This document shows, in pieces, positions 15,627-23,371 of a stretch of 34,409 bases of DNA. This DNA is from Bacillota bacterium (GTDB lineage: Bacteria; Bacillota; Clostridia; Christensenellales; Aristaeellaceae), in contig JAFADG010000059.1 in assembly GCA_023425025.1 (NCBI GenBank), positions 1 through 34,409 of the forward strand, written 5' to 3'. The stretch's first letter is position 1. Each line of letters starts with the position of its first letter. The notes beneath the pieces are model-generated. The model was given only the letters and a program-made list of their open reading frames with translations, was not told the DNA's origin and ran no database searches. Both the position numbers and the translations under genes were made by a program.

Positions 15627-16508
15627 ATGGAAGTGGTCAGCGTAATCATGCCTTGCTATAATGACGGAAAATATATCGAGCAGGCCGTTGCCTCTCTCAG
15701 GGCGCAGACCTATCCGCAAATTGAGCTGATCGTTGTGGATGACGGCTCTGTCGATCAGCATACGATTCAAACGCTTCATGATCTCTCATTTCCTCGCCTG
15801 AAACAAATACGCATGCAGCACATGGGTCCGGCTTTTGCCCGAAACAAAGGCATTGCCGCGGCCCAAGGTTCCTATATCCTGCCATTGGATGCGGATGACA
15901 GGATTGATCCGGCCTATATTGAAAAGGGTGTGCGCATCCTTGACGCAAACAGGGAGATAGGCATCGTGTACTGCCAGGCTGATTTCTTTGGGGAGAAAAG
16001 CGGAAAGTGGGAGCTTCCGTCCTATTCCCTGAAGGAGATGCTGGCGGGCAATGTGATCTTTGCCTCGGCCATGTTCCGCAAAGCAGATTGGGAAAAAGCG
16101 GGCGGCTATAACACTGCCATGAAGCATGGGTTGGAGGATTATGATTTCTGGCTTTCCCTGCTGGAAAACGGCGCCCAGGTCCATCAGATTCAGGAGGTCC
16201 TGTTCCATTATCGCATCAAGCCGGTCTCGCGCTCTTCGGCCATGCAAAAGTCCTTGGAGAGGATGCAGGAATCTTACCGCCAGGTATACATAAACCACAA
16301 GGCGCTTTTTGCCAGCCATCATGAATTGTATGCGGAAGCGCTGCGCGAAAAAGCGGTAAGGCAGGCTTTTGATATAGAGAGAATGCAGGAGACGCTACGG
16401 CTGCATGAAAGCCGCCATGTTTTCGTGGCGCTCATCAAAAAAATCCCGGGCGTAAGGTTTGTTGCCAGGCGTATTTTGCACGGAAAGAGAAACCGCGAAA
16501 AAGGATGA
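15627..16508 (+). CDS. Family 2 glycosyltransferase
   Basis: GT-A fold inverting glycosyltransferase, 293 aa. VSVIMPCYNDGKYIEQAV opens the nucleotide-sugar domain, VVDDGS (36-41) binds the nucleotide, LDADD (87-91) is the metal-binding DxD-type motif and EDYDFW near 172 carries the likely catalytic acid region. The C-terminal tail is basic (KRNREKG) and may associate with the membrane surface. ATG 15627 has GGAG 7 nt upstream; the frame is open upstream to 15552 but that part is leader. Probably adds a sugar to the surface polysaccharide handled by the neighbouring exporter. Donor and linkage cannot be read from the sequence. Confidence 0.92.
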   Translation: MEVVSVIMPCYNDGKYIEQAVASLRAQTYPQIELIVVDDGSVDQHTIQTLHDLSFPRLKQIRMQHMGPAFARNKGIAAAQGSYILPLDADDRIDPAYIEKGVRILDANREIGIVYCQADFFGEKSGKWELPSYSLKEMLAGNVIFASAMFRKADWEKAGGYNTAMKHGLEDYDFWLSLLENGAQVHQIQEVLFHYRIKPVSRSSAMQKSLERMQESYRQVYINHKALFASHHELYAEALREKAVRQAFDIERMQETLRLHESRHVFVALIKKIPGVRFVARRILHGKRNREKG

Positions 16509-16512
16509 TCAA

Positions 16513-17529
16513 ATGGCAGAGAAGATGAATGCTCGAATGCCAATGGTTTCGATTGTGATTCCCGTATACAATGGAAGCAACTATTTGGCACAGGCTATTG
16601 ACAGCGCGCTCGGGCAGGATTACCCTAATATTGAAGTGCTCGTCATCAACGACGGCTCCGCCGATGGCGGAAAAACCGAAGCCATCGCGCTTGCTTACGG
16701 TTCGAGGATCCGCTATTACAGCAAGCAAAACGGCGGGGTAGCCACGGCCCTGAACGCAGGCATTGAAAAGATGCAGGGCGCGTATTTTTCCTGGCTGAGC
16801 CATGATGATTTGTACAGCTGGCAAAAGGTATCGTCGCAAATGAAGCTGCTTTGCAGGCTGGAGAATAGGACCACTATTGTAGCGGGGGGATACTCGCTTT
16901 TTTTCGACGGCAAAGGGATACTGGATATTCGCGATTATGCAAAAGCATATACCAGGGAACAGCTGGAGACGCCGCTGTTTCCTTTGTTCCATTGCGCGCT
17001 GAACGGCTGCACGCTGCTGATACACAAAAGTCACTTTGAAAGAACCGGGCTGTTTGATCCGGCCTGTATTACAACCCAGGATTATGATATGTGGTTCCGC
17101 ATGATGCGAGGCCTGAAAATCGTTTATTCCAGAGGGATATATGTTCACTCCCGGGTACATGACAGCCAGGGCAGCCTGGCGATGGGGGACGCGCATCAGG
17201 AAGAATGCAACGCAATGTGGATACGGTTTATGGAACAGCTGAGCGACGCGGAAAAGGCGCAAATCGCCGGCAGCCCGCGCGAATTCCATGAGGAGATATT
17301 TCGCTTTTTTCAGGCGCATACCAGCTATGACAAGGCGGTTCAATATGCTTATGATCAATGCCTGCACTTTGACCCGGCATTTCCGTTTGAGGCGCCTTGG
17401 CAACAAAATTCCGGAGGCGCGGCGCTTCTGCCCAGGTATTCGTCTGTTTCCCGGCTTGGCCGGGCCGTAATCCGAAAATTGCGATATTTGAAATATAACA
17501 AGGAATTGGATAAGTTGGCAAAGAATTAG
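16513..17529 (+). CDS. Family 2 glycosyltransferase
   Basis: Second GT2 enzyme, 338 aa, 4 nt after the first and co-transcribed. VSIVIPVYNGSNYLAQAIDS and VINDGS (44-49) form the nucleotide-binding part, YFSWLSHDD holds the metal-binding SHDD variant of DxD, and QDYDMWFRMM the acceptor-side acid motif. ATG 16513 has AAGGA 7 nt upstream, inside the previous gene's end. The C-terminal 70 residues are not typical of the core fold and end in basic KLRYLKYNKELDKLAKN. Acts in the cytosol on the lipid-linked polysaccharide; sugar specificity unknown, rhamnose being plausible given rmlACBD nearby. Confidence 0.92.
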   Translation: MAEKMNARMPMVSIVIPVYNGSNYLAQAIDSALGQDYPNIEVLVINDGSADGGKTEAIALAYGSRIRYYSKQNGGVATALNAGIEKMQGAYFSWLSHDDLYSWQKVSSQMKLLCRLENRTTIVAGGYSLFFDGKGILDIRDYAKAYTREQLETPLFPLFHCALNGCTLLIHKSHFERTGLFDPACITTQDYDMWFRMMRGLKIVYSRGIYVHSRVHDSQGSLAMGDAHQEECNAMWIRFMEQLSDAEKAQIAGSPREFHEEIFRFFQAHTSYDKAVQYAYDQCLHFDPAFPFEAPWQQNSGGAALLPRYSSVSRLGRAVIRKLRYLKYNKELDKLAKN

Positions 17530-17566
17530 ATTTTTATGTAAAAGATTACATGAGGGCGTAAATGGC

Positions 17567-17595
17567 TTCGATATGGAAGCGAATTATGGTATAAT
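17567..17595 (+). promoter_or_regulatory. Probable promoter of the 4,6-dehydratase gene
   Basis: Consensus TATAAT at 17590-17595 with a weak -35 (TTCGAT, 17567-17572) at 17 nt, about 30 nt upstream of the GTG start. Confidence 0.55.
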
Positions 17596-17625
17596 ATTGG
17601 CTGATTGCTATGGAGGATGATTGTT

Positions 17626-18666
17626 GTGACATCTATATTTCATGGAAAGACTTTATTGATCACAGGGGGAACAGGTTCTTTCGGCAATGCCGTTTTGCAG
17701 CGCTTCGTGAATACGGATATCGGGGAGATACGCATTTTCAGCCGCGATGAAAAAAAGCAGGATGATATGCGCAAGCTCTATCATAACGATAAAATCAAGT
17801 TCTTTATCGGCGATGTCCGCGATGTTGGCAGCGTGCAGGGCGCGATGCACGGTGTGGATTATATTTTTCATGCCGCCGCGCTCAAGCAGGTGCCGTCCTG
17901 TGAGTTTTTTCCATTGGAAGCCGTTAAAACAAACGTGCTGGGTACGGACAACGTTTTGACTTGCGCCATCCAGGCGGGAGTCAAAAAGGTGATCTGCCTT
18001 TCCACAGACAAGGCGGCGTATCCCATCAATGCCATGGGTACGTCCAAGGCGATGATGGAGAAGGTATTTGTTGCCAAGGCAAGGACCGTGTCTCCCGACA
18101 GGACAACGATCTGCGGCACGCGGTACGGAAACGTCATGTGCTCCCGCGGCAGCGTCATCCCGCTGTTTATCGAGCAGATCAAAGAGGGTAAGTCCATCAC
18201 CGTGACGGAGCCCAGGATGACCCGCTATATCATGAGCCTGGAGGAAGCCGTGGACCTTGTGGTCTTTGCCTTTGAAAACGCAAAGGCCGGCGATATCATG
18301 GTTCAAAAGGCGCCGGCCTGCACCATTGAGGATTTGGCTCAGGCCGTAAAGGAACTGTTCCACGCGGAGGATACCCCCACCAGGGTGATTGGCATCCGCC
18401 ACGGTGAAAAAATGTACGAGACGCTTTTGACCAGAGAGGAATTTGTCAAGGCTGTCGATATGGGCAATTTTTACCGTGTGCCTGCGGATGAAAGGGATTT
18501 GAACTACGACAAATATTTTGTTGACGGAAACAAAGAATTGCTGACCTATGGGGAATATACTTCAGACAATACATTGCAGCTGAATGTTGAGCAGGTAAAA
18601 GAAAAGCTGTTAAAGCTGGAGTATATACAAGGCCAACTGCGGGATATGAATCTTTTACAAGCATAA
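17626..18666 (+). CDS. UDP-GlcNAc 4,6-dehydratase-like SDR (CapE/FnlA/PseB type)
   Basis: NAD(P)-dependent short-chain dehydratase of the polysaccharide biosynthesis CapD-like group, 346 aa. LLITGGTGSFGNAVLQ is the nucleotide-binding GxxGxxG loop, DVRD the adenine contact, and LSTDKAAYPINAMGTSKAMMEK the active-site block, in which methionine replaces the tyrosine of the SDR YxxxK motif as in FlaA1/CapE-type inverting dehydratases. RYGNVMCSRGSVIPLF and GIRHGEKMYETL are further family signatures. GTG start with GGAGG 8-9 nt upstream. Expected to make a 4-keto-6-deoxy UDP-HexNAc. The FnlB/FnlC or PseC partners that normally finish the sugar are not next to it, so the end product is open. Confidence 0.9.
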   Translation: MTSIFHGKTLLITGGTGSFGNAVLQRFVNTDIGEIRIFSRDEKKQDDMRKLYHNDKIKFFIGDVRDVGSVQGAMHGVDYIFHAAALKQVPSCEFFPLEAVKTNVLGTDNVLTCAIQAGVKKVICLSTDKAAYPINAMGTSKAMMEKVFVAKARTVSPDRTTICGTRYGNVMCSRGSVIPLFIEQIKEGKSITVTEPRMTRYIMSLEEAVDLVVFAFENAKAGDIMVQKAPACTIEDLAQAVKELFHAEDTPTRVIGIRHGEKMYETLLTREEFVKAVDMGNFYRVPADERDLNYDKYFVDGNKELLTYGEYTSDNTLQLNVEQVKEKLLKLEYIQGQLRDMNLLQA

Positions 18667-18688
18667 ACAAGATTGCACGGTCAGCCTA

Positions 18689-19528
18689 TTATATCGTTGA
18701 AAGATACCGCCCCAGCGCGTCCTGCCAACCGGGCAGCCGTTCAAAATCCTCCGCGTCCAGACTTAGCTTGGACAGCCTTGAGTTTTGCGGCCGCTTCGCG
18801 GCGGTGGGATATTCGCTTGTCGAAATCATCTCCACCCGGCAGGGCAAATTCGCCTGCCGCATGATTTCCACGGCAAATTCATGCCAGCTGCAATAGCCTT
18901 CGTTGGTGGCGTGATAGACGCCGTATTTCTCTGTCTGGATCATTTGGCACATCAGCGGCGCCACATCGCCTACATAGGTTGGGGAACCCGCCTGATCGCC
19001 GACGACGCGCACCGATTCCTGCTGGCCGCCCAGGCGGAGCATGGTCTTGACAAAATTATTGCCATGCAGTCCAAACACCCAGGAGATGCGGACAATAAAA
19101 TACTTCTCCAGCCGGGAGGCGACCTCGTGCTCCCCTTGCGCCTTCGTCAGACCGTAATGGTTGACGGGGGCGATTTTTGCGTCTGTTTCAAAGGGCGTAT
19201 CGCCCTGGCCGTCAAAGACATAGTCGGTGCTGACATACAGCATGCGGGCATTCAGCTCTTTGCAGGCCTTGGCTACATGGGCCGTGCCGGAGACGTTGAT
19301 CCGATAACACAGCTCCTTGTCCGTTTCAGCCTTGTCAACGGCGGTATAGGCCGCGCAGTGGATGACGCCATCCGGCCGGTAAGCCCCAATGGCGCTCAAG
19401 GTGGCGGCCTCATCCGTAAGGTCAAAATCGGAACTGCCCACGCCCTTGTGGGGGATTCCGGCGGCTGCAAGATAGGCGCAGATCTCCTGCCCCAATTGTC
19501 CCTTGGCGCCTGTCACCAGTATCTTCAT
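18689..19528 (-). CDS. rmlD: dTDP-4-dehydrorhamnose reductase
   Basis: Last step of dTDP-L-rhamnose synthesis: NADPH reduction of dTDP-4-keto-L-rhamnose; 279 aa. The cofactor loop GAKGQLGQEI is at the N-terminus, HCAAYTAVDKAE and YVSTDYVFDG are the RmlD landmarks, and YGLTKAQGE is the catalytic YxxxK. FVRISWVFG and AGSPTYVGDVA complete the pattern. The start overlaps the rmlB stop by 4 nt. It is the final gene of rmlACBD and converges on the 4,6-dehydratase gene with a 22-nt gap in which I see no terminator. Confidence 0.96.
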   Translation of the reverse strand: MKILVTGAKGQLGQEICAYLAAAGIPHKGVGSSDFDLTDEAATLSAIGAYRPDGVIHCAAYTAVDKAETDKELCYRINVSGTAHVAKACKELNARMLYVSTDYVFDGQGDTPFETDAKIAPVNHYGLTKAQGEHEVASRLEKYFIVRISWVFGLHGNNFVKTMLRLGGQQESVRVVGDQAGSPTYVGDVAPLMCQMIQTEKYGVYHATNEGYCSWHEFAVEIMRQANLPCRVEMISTSEYPTAAKRPQNSRLSKLSLDAEDFERLPGWQDALGRYLSTI

Positions 19529-20553
19529 GCCTGTCCCCGCTGGCCGTACATACGGTCATAATAGGTTTGATATTCGCCGCTTACAATGCTTTCCCACCAT
19601 TGCCTGTTTTGAACGTACCAGCCCACGGTTTCCACAATGCCTTCTTCAAAGGAGATTTGGGGCAGCCAGCCCAGCTCGGCGTGAATCTTTTGGGGATCGA
19701 TGGCGTAGCGCTGGTCGTGGCCGGGCCTGTCCTTGACGAAGGTGATCAGGCTTTCCGGCTTGTCCAGCGCGCGCAGGATGGCCTTGACGACCATCAGGTT
19801 CGTGCGCTCGTTGTGGCCGCCCACATTGTACACCTCGCCCGGTCGGCCACGACGCATGACCAGGTCGATGGCCCGGCAGTGGTCCTGTACATGCAGCCAG
19901 TCCCGCACGTTTTCGCCTGTTCCGTACACGGGCAGGGATTGGTCCAAAGACGCCCTGGAGATCATCAGCGGGATCAGCTTTTCAGGAAACTGATAAGGGC
20001 CGTAATTGTTGGAGCAGCGGGTAATGGAAACAGGCAGCTTGAAGGTTCTGAAGTAGGCCAGTACCAATAGGTCGGCCGAGGCCTTGCTGGCCGAATAGGG
20101 GCTGGAGGTGTGAATGGGCGTATCCTCGTGAAAGTACAGGTCCGGCCGGTCAAGCGGCAGGTCGCCGTACACCTCGTCTGTGGAAACCTGGTGGAAGCGG
20201 CCGATGCCGTAAACCCGGCAGGCATCCATCAGCACCTGGGTGCCCATCACGTTGGTGCGCAAAAACACCTCGGGGCTTTCCAGGGAGCGGTCCACATGGC
20301 TTTCGGCGGCAAAATTGACGACGATGTCGGGCTTTTCCTCCTCAAAGAGGCGGAAGACGCCGGCTCTGTCGGCGATATCGCCCTTGACAAAGCGGAAGCG
20401 GGGGTTCTTTTGCGCCTCGCTTAGCGTTTGCAGGTTCCCGGCATAGGTGAGTGCATCCAGGCAAAGGATGTGATCCTGGGGATACCGCTCCAGCTGGTCA
20501 TAGATGAAGTTGCTGCCGATAAAGCCGGCGCCGCCGGTGACAAGTATCTTCAT
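19525..20553 (-). CDS. rmlB: dTDP-glucose 4,6-dehydratase
   Basis: Second step of dTDP-L-rhamnose synthesis, an NAD-dependent extended SDR, 342 aa. VTGGAGFIGSNFIYDQ is the Rossmann loop, NFAAESHVDRS and QVSTDEVYGDL (with the catalytic T-D-E) follow, and YSASKASADL is the YxxxK motif. The NNYGPYQFPEKLIPL segment is typical of RmlB. ATGA overlaps with rmlC upstream and rmlD downstream show tight operon coupling. Confidence 0.97.
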   Translation of the reverse strand: MKILVTGGAGFIGSNFIYDQLERYPQDHILCLDALTYAGNLQTLSEAQKNPRFRFVKGDIADRAGVFRLFEEEKPDIVVNFAAESHVDRSLESPEVFLRTNVMGTQVLMDACRVYGIGRFHQVSTDEVYGDLPLDRPDLYFHEDTPIHTSSPYSASKASADLLVLAYFRTFKLPVSITRCSNNYGPYQFPEKLIPLMISRASLDQSLPVYGTGENVRDWLHVQDHCRAIDLVMRRGRPGEVYNVGGHNERTNLMVVKAILRALDKPESLITFVKDRPGHDQRYAIDPQKIHAELGWLPQISFEEGIVETVGWYVQNRQWWESIVSGEYQTYYDRMYGQRGQA

Positions 20554-21122
20554 GCTTTCCCTCCCTGCGTGTGATAGAAAAACGGACTGCCGATATCCCT
20601 GAGCAGCGGCGCGGTTTGATCCTTTTGCGCCAGCACCGGATCCGTTATGCCCCAGTTGACGCCGATATCGGGGTCGTCAAAGCGGATGGACCGTTCATGC
20701 TCGGGGCTGTAGAAATTATCCACCTTGTAGGCAAACTCCACGTCCTTGGTGAGCGTCAAAAAGCCGTGGGCAAACCCCCGCGGTACGAAAAGCATGCGCT
20801 TGTTCTCCGCGGACAATTCGGCCGATACCCACTTCAAGTAGTGGGGGGAGCCTTGCCTTATGTCCACCGCCACGTCCAGGACCGCCCCTTTGAGTACCCG
20901 GACCAGCTTGGCCTGACACATGGGGTTTTCCTGGTAGTGCAGGCCGCGAAGCGTGCCGGGGTTGGCGGAGTAGCTGTGATTATCCTGCACGAATTGGGTG
21001 GGAAGGCCCAGCTGCTCCATCACGCGGGCGGAGTAGGTCTCCATGAACCAGCCCCGGGCGTCGCCGAAAACAGCCGGTTCCAGCAAAAGAATCTCAGGGT
21101 GGGATGTTTCCAATGTACGCAT
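20550..21122 (-). CDS. rmlC: dTDP-4-dehydrorhamnose 3,5-epimerase
   Basis: Cupin-fold epimerase, third step of the pathway, 190 aa. FGDARGWFMETY, DNHSYSANPGTLRGLHYQ (with the catalytic histidine) and DVAVDIRQGSP are family signatures, as is VPRGFAHGFLTL. YKVDNFYSPEHERSIRFDDP provides the C-terminal active-site residues. It sits 13 nt after rmlA and overlaps rmlB by 4 nt. Confidence 0.97.
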   Translation of the reverse strand: MRTLETSHPEILLLEPAVFGDARGWFMETYSARVMEQLGLPTQFVQDNHSYSANPGTLRGLHYQENPMCQAKLVRVLKGAVLDVAVDIRQGSPHYLKWVSAELSAENKRMLFVPRGFAHGFLTLTKDVEFAYKVDNFYSPEHERSIRFDDPDIGVNWGITDPVLAQKDQTAPLLRDIGSPFFYHTQGGKA

Positions 21123-21135
21123 GCTGTATGACTTC

Positions 21136-22020
21136 CTAATATCGTATTTTTCCCTCGGCGACCCGTTTCAAATGCTCACCGTAAGGGGATTTGCCGTAGC
21201 GTGCCGCCGATGCAAGCAGCTGATCCCGGCTGATCCAGCCGTTGTTGTAGGCCACTTCCTCCGGGGCGGAGATTTTGATTCCCTGGCGCTTTTCAATCAT
21301 GCGCACAAAATCGGCCGCGTCCAGCAGGGTATCCATGGTGCCGGTATCCAGCCAGGCAAAGCCGCGGCCCAGCAGCTGTACGTTCAGGGCATCCTCATTC
21401 AGATACAGCCGGTTCAGATCGGTGATTTCCAATTCTCCTCTTGGGCTGGGGCGAAGCTGCTTGGCAAATTCCACGACCCGGTTGTCGTAGAAATACAGCC
21501 CGGTGACGGCGTAATTGCTCTTGGGCTCTTTGGGCTTTTCCTCCAGGGAGAGCACCTTGCCGGCGGAATCGAACGCCACAACGCCAAAGCGCTCCGGGTC
21601 CTGCACGTAATAGCCGAAAACGGTGGCCCAGCCGCGTTCCGCGTCCTGCACCGCCGCCCGCAGAAGGCGGCCGAACCCGTTGCCGTAAAAAATATTGTCC
21701 CCCAAAATCATGGCGCAGCAGTCGTCGCCGATGAACTCTTCCCCCAGTAAAAAGGCCTGGGCCAGACCATCGGGCGAGGGCTGCACCACGTAGGAAAGGG
21801 ATATGCCAAACGCGCTGCCGTCGCCAAGCAGGTGTTCAAACCGCGGCGTATCCTCCGGGGTGGAGATGATCAATATTTCCCGTATGCCGGCCAGCATGAG
21901 GATGGACAACGGATAATAGATCATTGGCTTGTCATACACGGGCAGCAGCTGCTTGCTGGTGACCATGGTCAGGGGATACAGCCGCGTCCCGGCGCCGCCG
22001 GCCAATACGATGCCTTTCAT
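21136..22020 (-). CDS. rmlA: Glucose-1-phosphate thymidylyltransferase
   Basis: First step of dTDP-L-rhamnose synthesis: glucose-1-phosphate plus dTTP to dTDP-glucose; 294 aa. LAGGAGTRLYPLT is the nucleotidyltransferase signature, KPMIYYPLSILMLAGIREIL the next conserved block, and VLSLEEKPKEPKSNYAVTGLYFYD and WLDTGTMDTLLDA further RmlA motifs. GGGAGG lies 8 nt before the ATG. First gene of rmlACBD, transcribed from the promoter at 22161-22189 with a leader of about 130 nt. Confidence 0.97.
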   Translation of the reverse strand: MKGIVLAGGAGTRLYPLTMVTSKQLLPVYDKPMIYYPLSILMLAGIREILIISTPEDTPRFEHLLGDGSAFGISLSYVVQPSPDGLAQAFLLGEEFIGDDCCAMILGDNIFYGNGFGRLLRAAVQDAERGWATVFGYYVQDPERFGVVAFDSAGKVLSLEEKPKEPKSNYAVTGLYFYDNRVVEFAKQLRPSPRGELEITDLNRLYLNEDALNVQLLGRGFAWLDTGTMDTLLDAADFVRMIEKRQGIKISAPEEVAYNNGWISRDQLLASAARYGKSPYGEHLKRVAEGKIRY

Positions 22021-22145
22021 GATCCGTTCCTCCCGGTGTCGCTAAATTTTGCGGGGTGGTCCCGTTGAAAAAGCGCATGGAGCGGCAGCGCCCGGGGTTT
22101 TACCCAGGAGATACTGCCGGCTTCGCGCATATTCTTGTGTTCCAT
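22017..22145 (-). CDS. Possible 42-aa leader ORF overlapping rmlA
   Basis: An ATG just downstream of the rmlACBD promoter opens a 42-codon frame (starting MEHKNMREAGSISWVKP) whose stop TGA overlaps the rmlA ATG. The layout would allow translational coupling. There is no Shine-Dalgarno before its ATG, and rmlA has its own GGGAGG, so it may be a chance frame in the leader. Confidence 0.2.
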   Translation of the reverse strand: MEHKNMREAGSISWVKPRALPLHALFQRDHPAKFSDTGRNGS

Positions 22146-22160
22146 TATTTTACGACATTC

Positions 22161-22189
22161 ATTATACCCTACCATTTGAATCTGTTCAA
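22161..22189 (-). promoter_or_regulatory. Promoter of rmlACBD
   Basis: On the minus strand TTGAAC (22184-22189), 17-nt spacer, consensus TATAAT (22161-22166). Confidence 0.88.
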
Positions 22190-22258
22190 TGCGATATATC
22201 CTTAAAATCAGCTTTGCCATTGCATTTTACATGCTAATCCATCGCGCGGCATTGCCGC

Positions 22259-22298
22259 AAAAAAATCCGGGCTGTTCCCTGCCAGAGGACAGCCCGGA
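22259..22298 (-). terminator. Intrinsic terminator on the minus strand
   Basis: A perfect 10-bp stem (22266-22275 with 22289-22298, TCCGGGCTGT/ACAGCCCGGA) is followed on the minus strand by seven T. It ends a minus-strand transcript coming from the region of the 75-aa ORF. There is no T-tract on the plus strand. Confidence 0.88.
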
Positions 22299-22315
22299 AA
22301 GCGGTGCTTGATTTG

Positions 22316-22543
22316 CTATAAAAGGTCCTTGCGCACAAATTTCCGGATCGCGCTGTACGCAAACCCGGCGGTCAGCACAGGCTTGATAACTCTGTACAGC
22401 GGGTCAAGCTTTTCTGCCACAAGGTCGGCGGCAGGGAAGTAGTTAAGCGGTGTGATCAGAACGTATTTTGCCGCCTGCTTTTTGTTTGCGCAATATCTTG
22501 CAAGAACGTCCCATTTCTTGTATGGTATCCTTATCCCGATCAA
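22316..22543 (-). CDS. Hypothetical small protein or gene remnant
   Basis: Frame of 75 codons from a TTG, ending 18 nt before a strong minus-strand terminator, which is the main reason to list it. The product is basic and partly hydrophobic (PLNYFPAADLVAEKLDPLYR, then KPVLTAGFAYSAIRKFVRKDLL at the C-terminus). I do not recognise a family. No ribosome site precedes the TTG, and the true start may be further inside. It could be the 3' remnant of a longer gene truncated when the AraC gene was brought in; the frame does not overlap the AraC gene if that starts at 22563. Confidence 0.4.
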   Translation of the reverse strand: MIGIRIPYKKWDVLARYCANKKQAAKYVLITPLNYFPAADLVAEKLDPLYRVIKPVLTAGFAYSAIRKFVRKDLL

Positions 22544-22562
22544 AACCGGAGGGAAGGCGGCT

Positions 22563-23369
22563 ATGCCAAAGGAAATGCGAACAGTCTGCTTTGATGCTGA
22601 CTTGAAAATCGAGGCGTACCGGTTTTACGGGATCATGCAGAAGTTCCCCAACCATTTTCATGATTTCTATGTTATTGGCTGTATTGAAAAAGGCCGGCGC
22701 TATATGCAATGCAAAAATCAGGAATACGTTGTGCATCCCGGCGATGTCGTGATTTTCAATCCCAAGGACGTGCATACCTGCGAGCTTTTGGACAGCGGGG
22801 CATTGGATTACCGCAGCATTCACATACCCCCTGAAACCATGGAGAAAACGGTGCTGGAGATCACGGGGCGGGCCTATCTGCCGCATTTTTCCCAGGCCAT
22901 GCTGCCGGGCAGCGAACTGGCCGCGCCGCTTTTGGAGCTGTACGACCGGATCGCCGTGGAATCGGCAGATTTTAAAAAGGAAGAATTGTTTTTGCTGCTG
23001 ATGGGACAGTTGATTGCGGAGTATGACACGCCGCAGGTTTGGAGCGAGCCCGACAAGGGAATGGGCTTTGAGGCGGTGTGCAGTTATCTGGAGGAGAATT
23101 ATACGGCGCCCATCACGCTGGATGAGCTCAGCGCCATGGCGAGCCTGAGCAAATATCACTTTCTTCGGTGCTTCACGCGGCACAAGGGCATCACTCCCTA
23201 CAGCTATCTGGAAGCGGTGCGCATCGGCAAAGCCAAGACGCTGCTGACCGGCTTTCATGACCAGAGCCATTTTACCAACTTTTTCAAAAGGCTGATCGGG
23301 GTAACGCCCAAGCAATACATGCGCATCTTTTCAAAAGAAAAAGAACAGCAAGCCGATAAGGAGAATTGA
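22563..23369 (+). CDS. AraC-family regulator with shortened second helix-turn-helix
   Basis: Transcription regulator, 268 aa from ATG 22563 (AAGG 6 nt and GGAGG 10 nt upstream). The N-terminal cupin-like sensor domain shows NHFHDFYVIGCIEKG and HPGDVVIFNPKDVHTCE. The C-terminal HTH_18 region starts at ITLDELSAMASLSKYHFLRCFTRHKGITPYSYLEAVRI. The second helix-turn-helix is abnormal: KAKTLL is joined directly to TGFHDQSHFTNFFKR, so about 12 residues that normally hold its first helix (LL-x-x-G-x-x-x-x-x-A-x-x-x-GF) are missing without a frameshift. The rest, including GVTPKQYMRIF, is intact. DNA binding may be altered or lost. It lies 2 nt before a DMT exporter gene that it probably regulates. 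Confidence 0.9.
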   Translation: MPKEMRTVCFDADLKIEAYRFYGIMQKFPNHFHDFYVIGCIEKGRRYMQCKNQEYVVHPGDVVIFNPKDVHTCELLDSGALDYRSIHIPPETMEKTVLEITGRAYLPHFSQAMLPGSELAAPLLELYDRIAVESADFKKEELFLLLMGQLIAEYDTPQVWSEPDKGMGFEAVCSYLEENYTAPITLDELSAMASLSKYHFLRCFTRHKGITPYSYLEAVRIGKAKTLLTGFHDQSHFTNFFKRLIGVTPKQYMRIFSKEKEQQADKEN

Positions 23370-23371
23370 AC

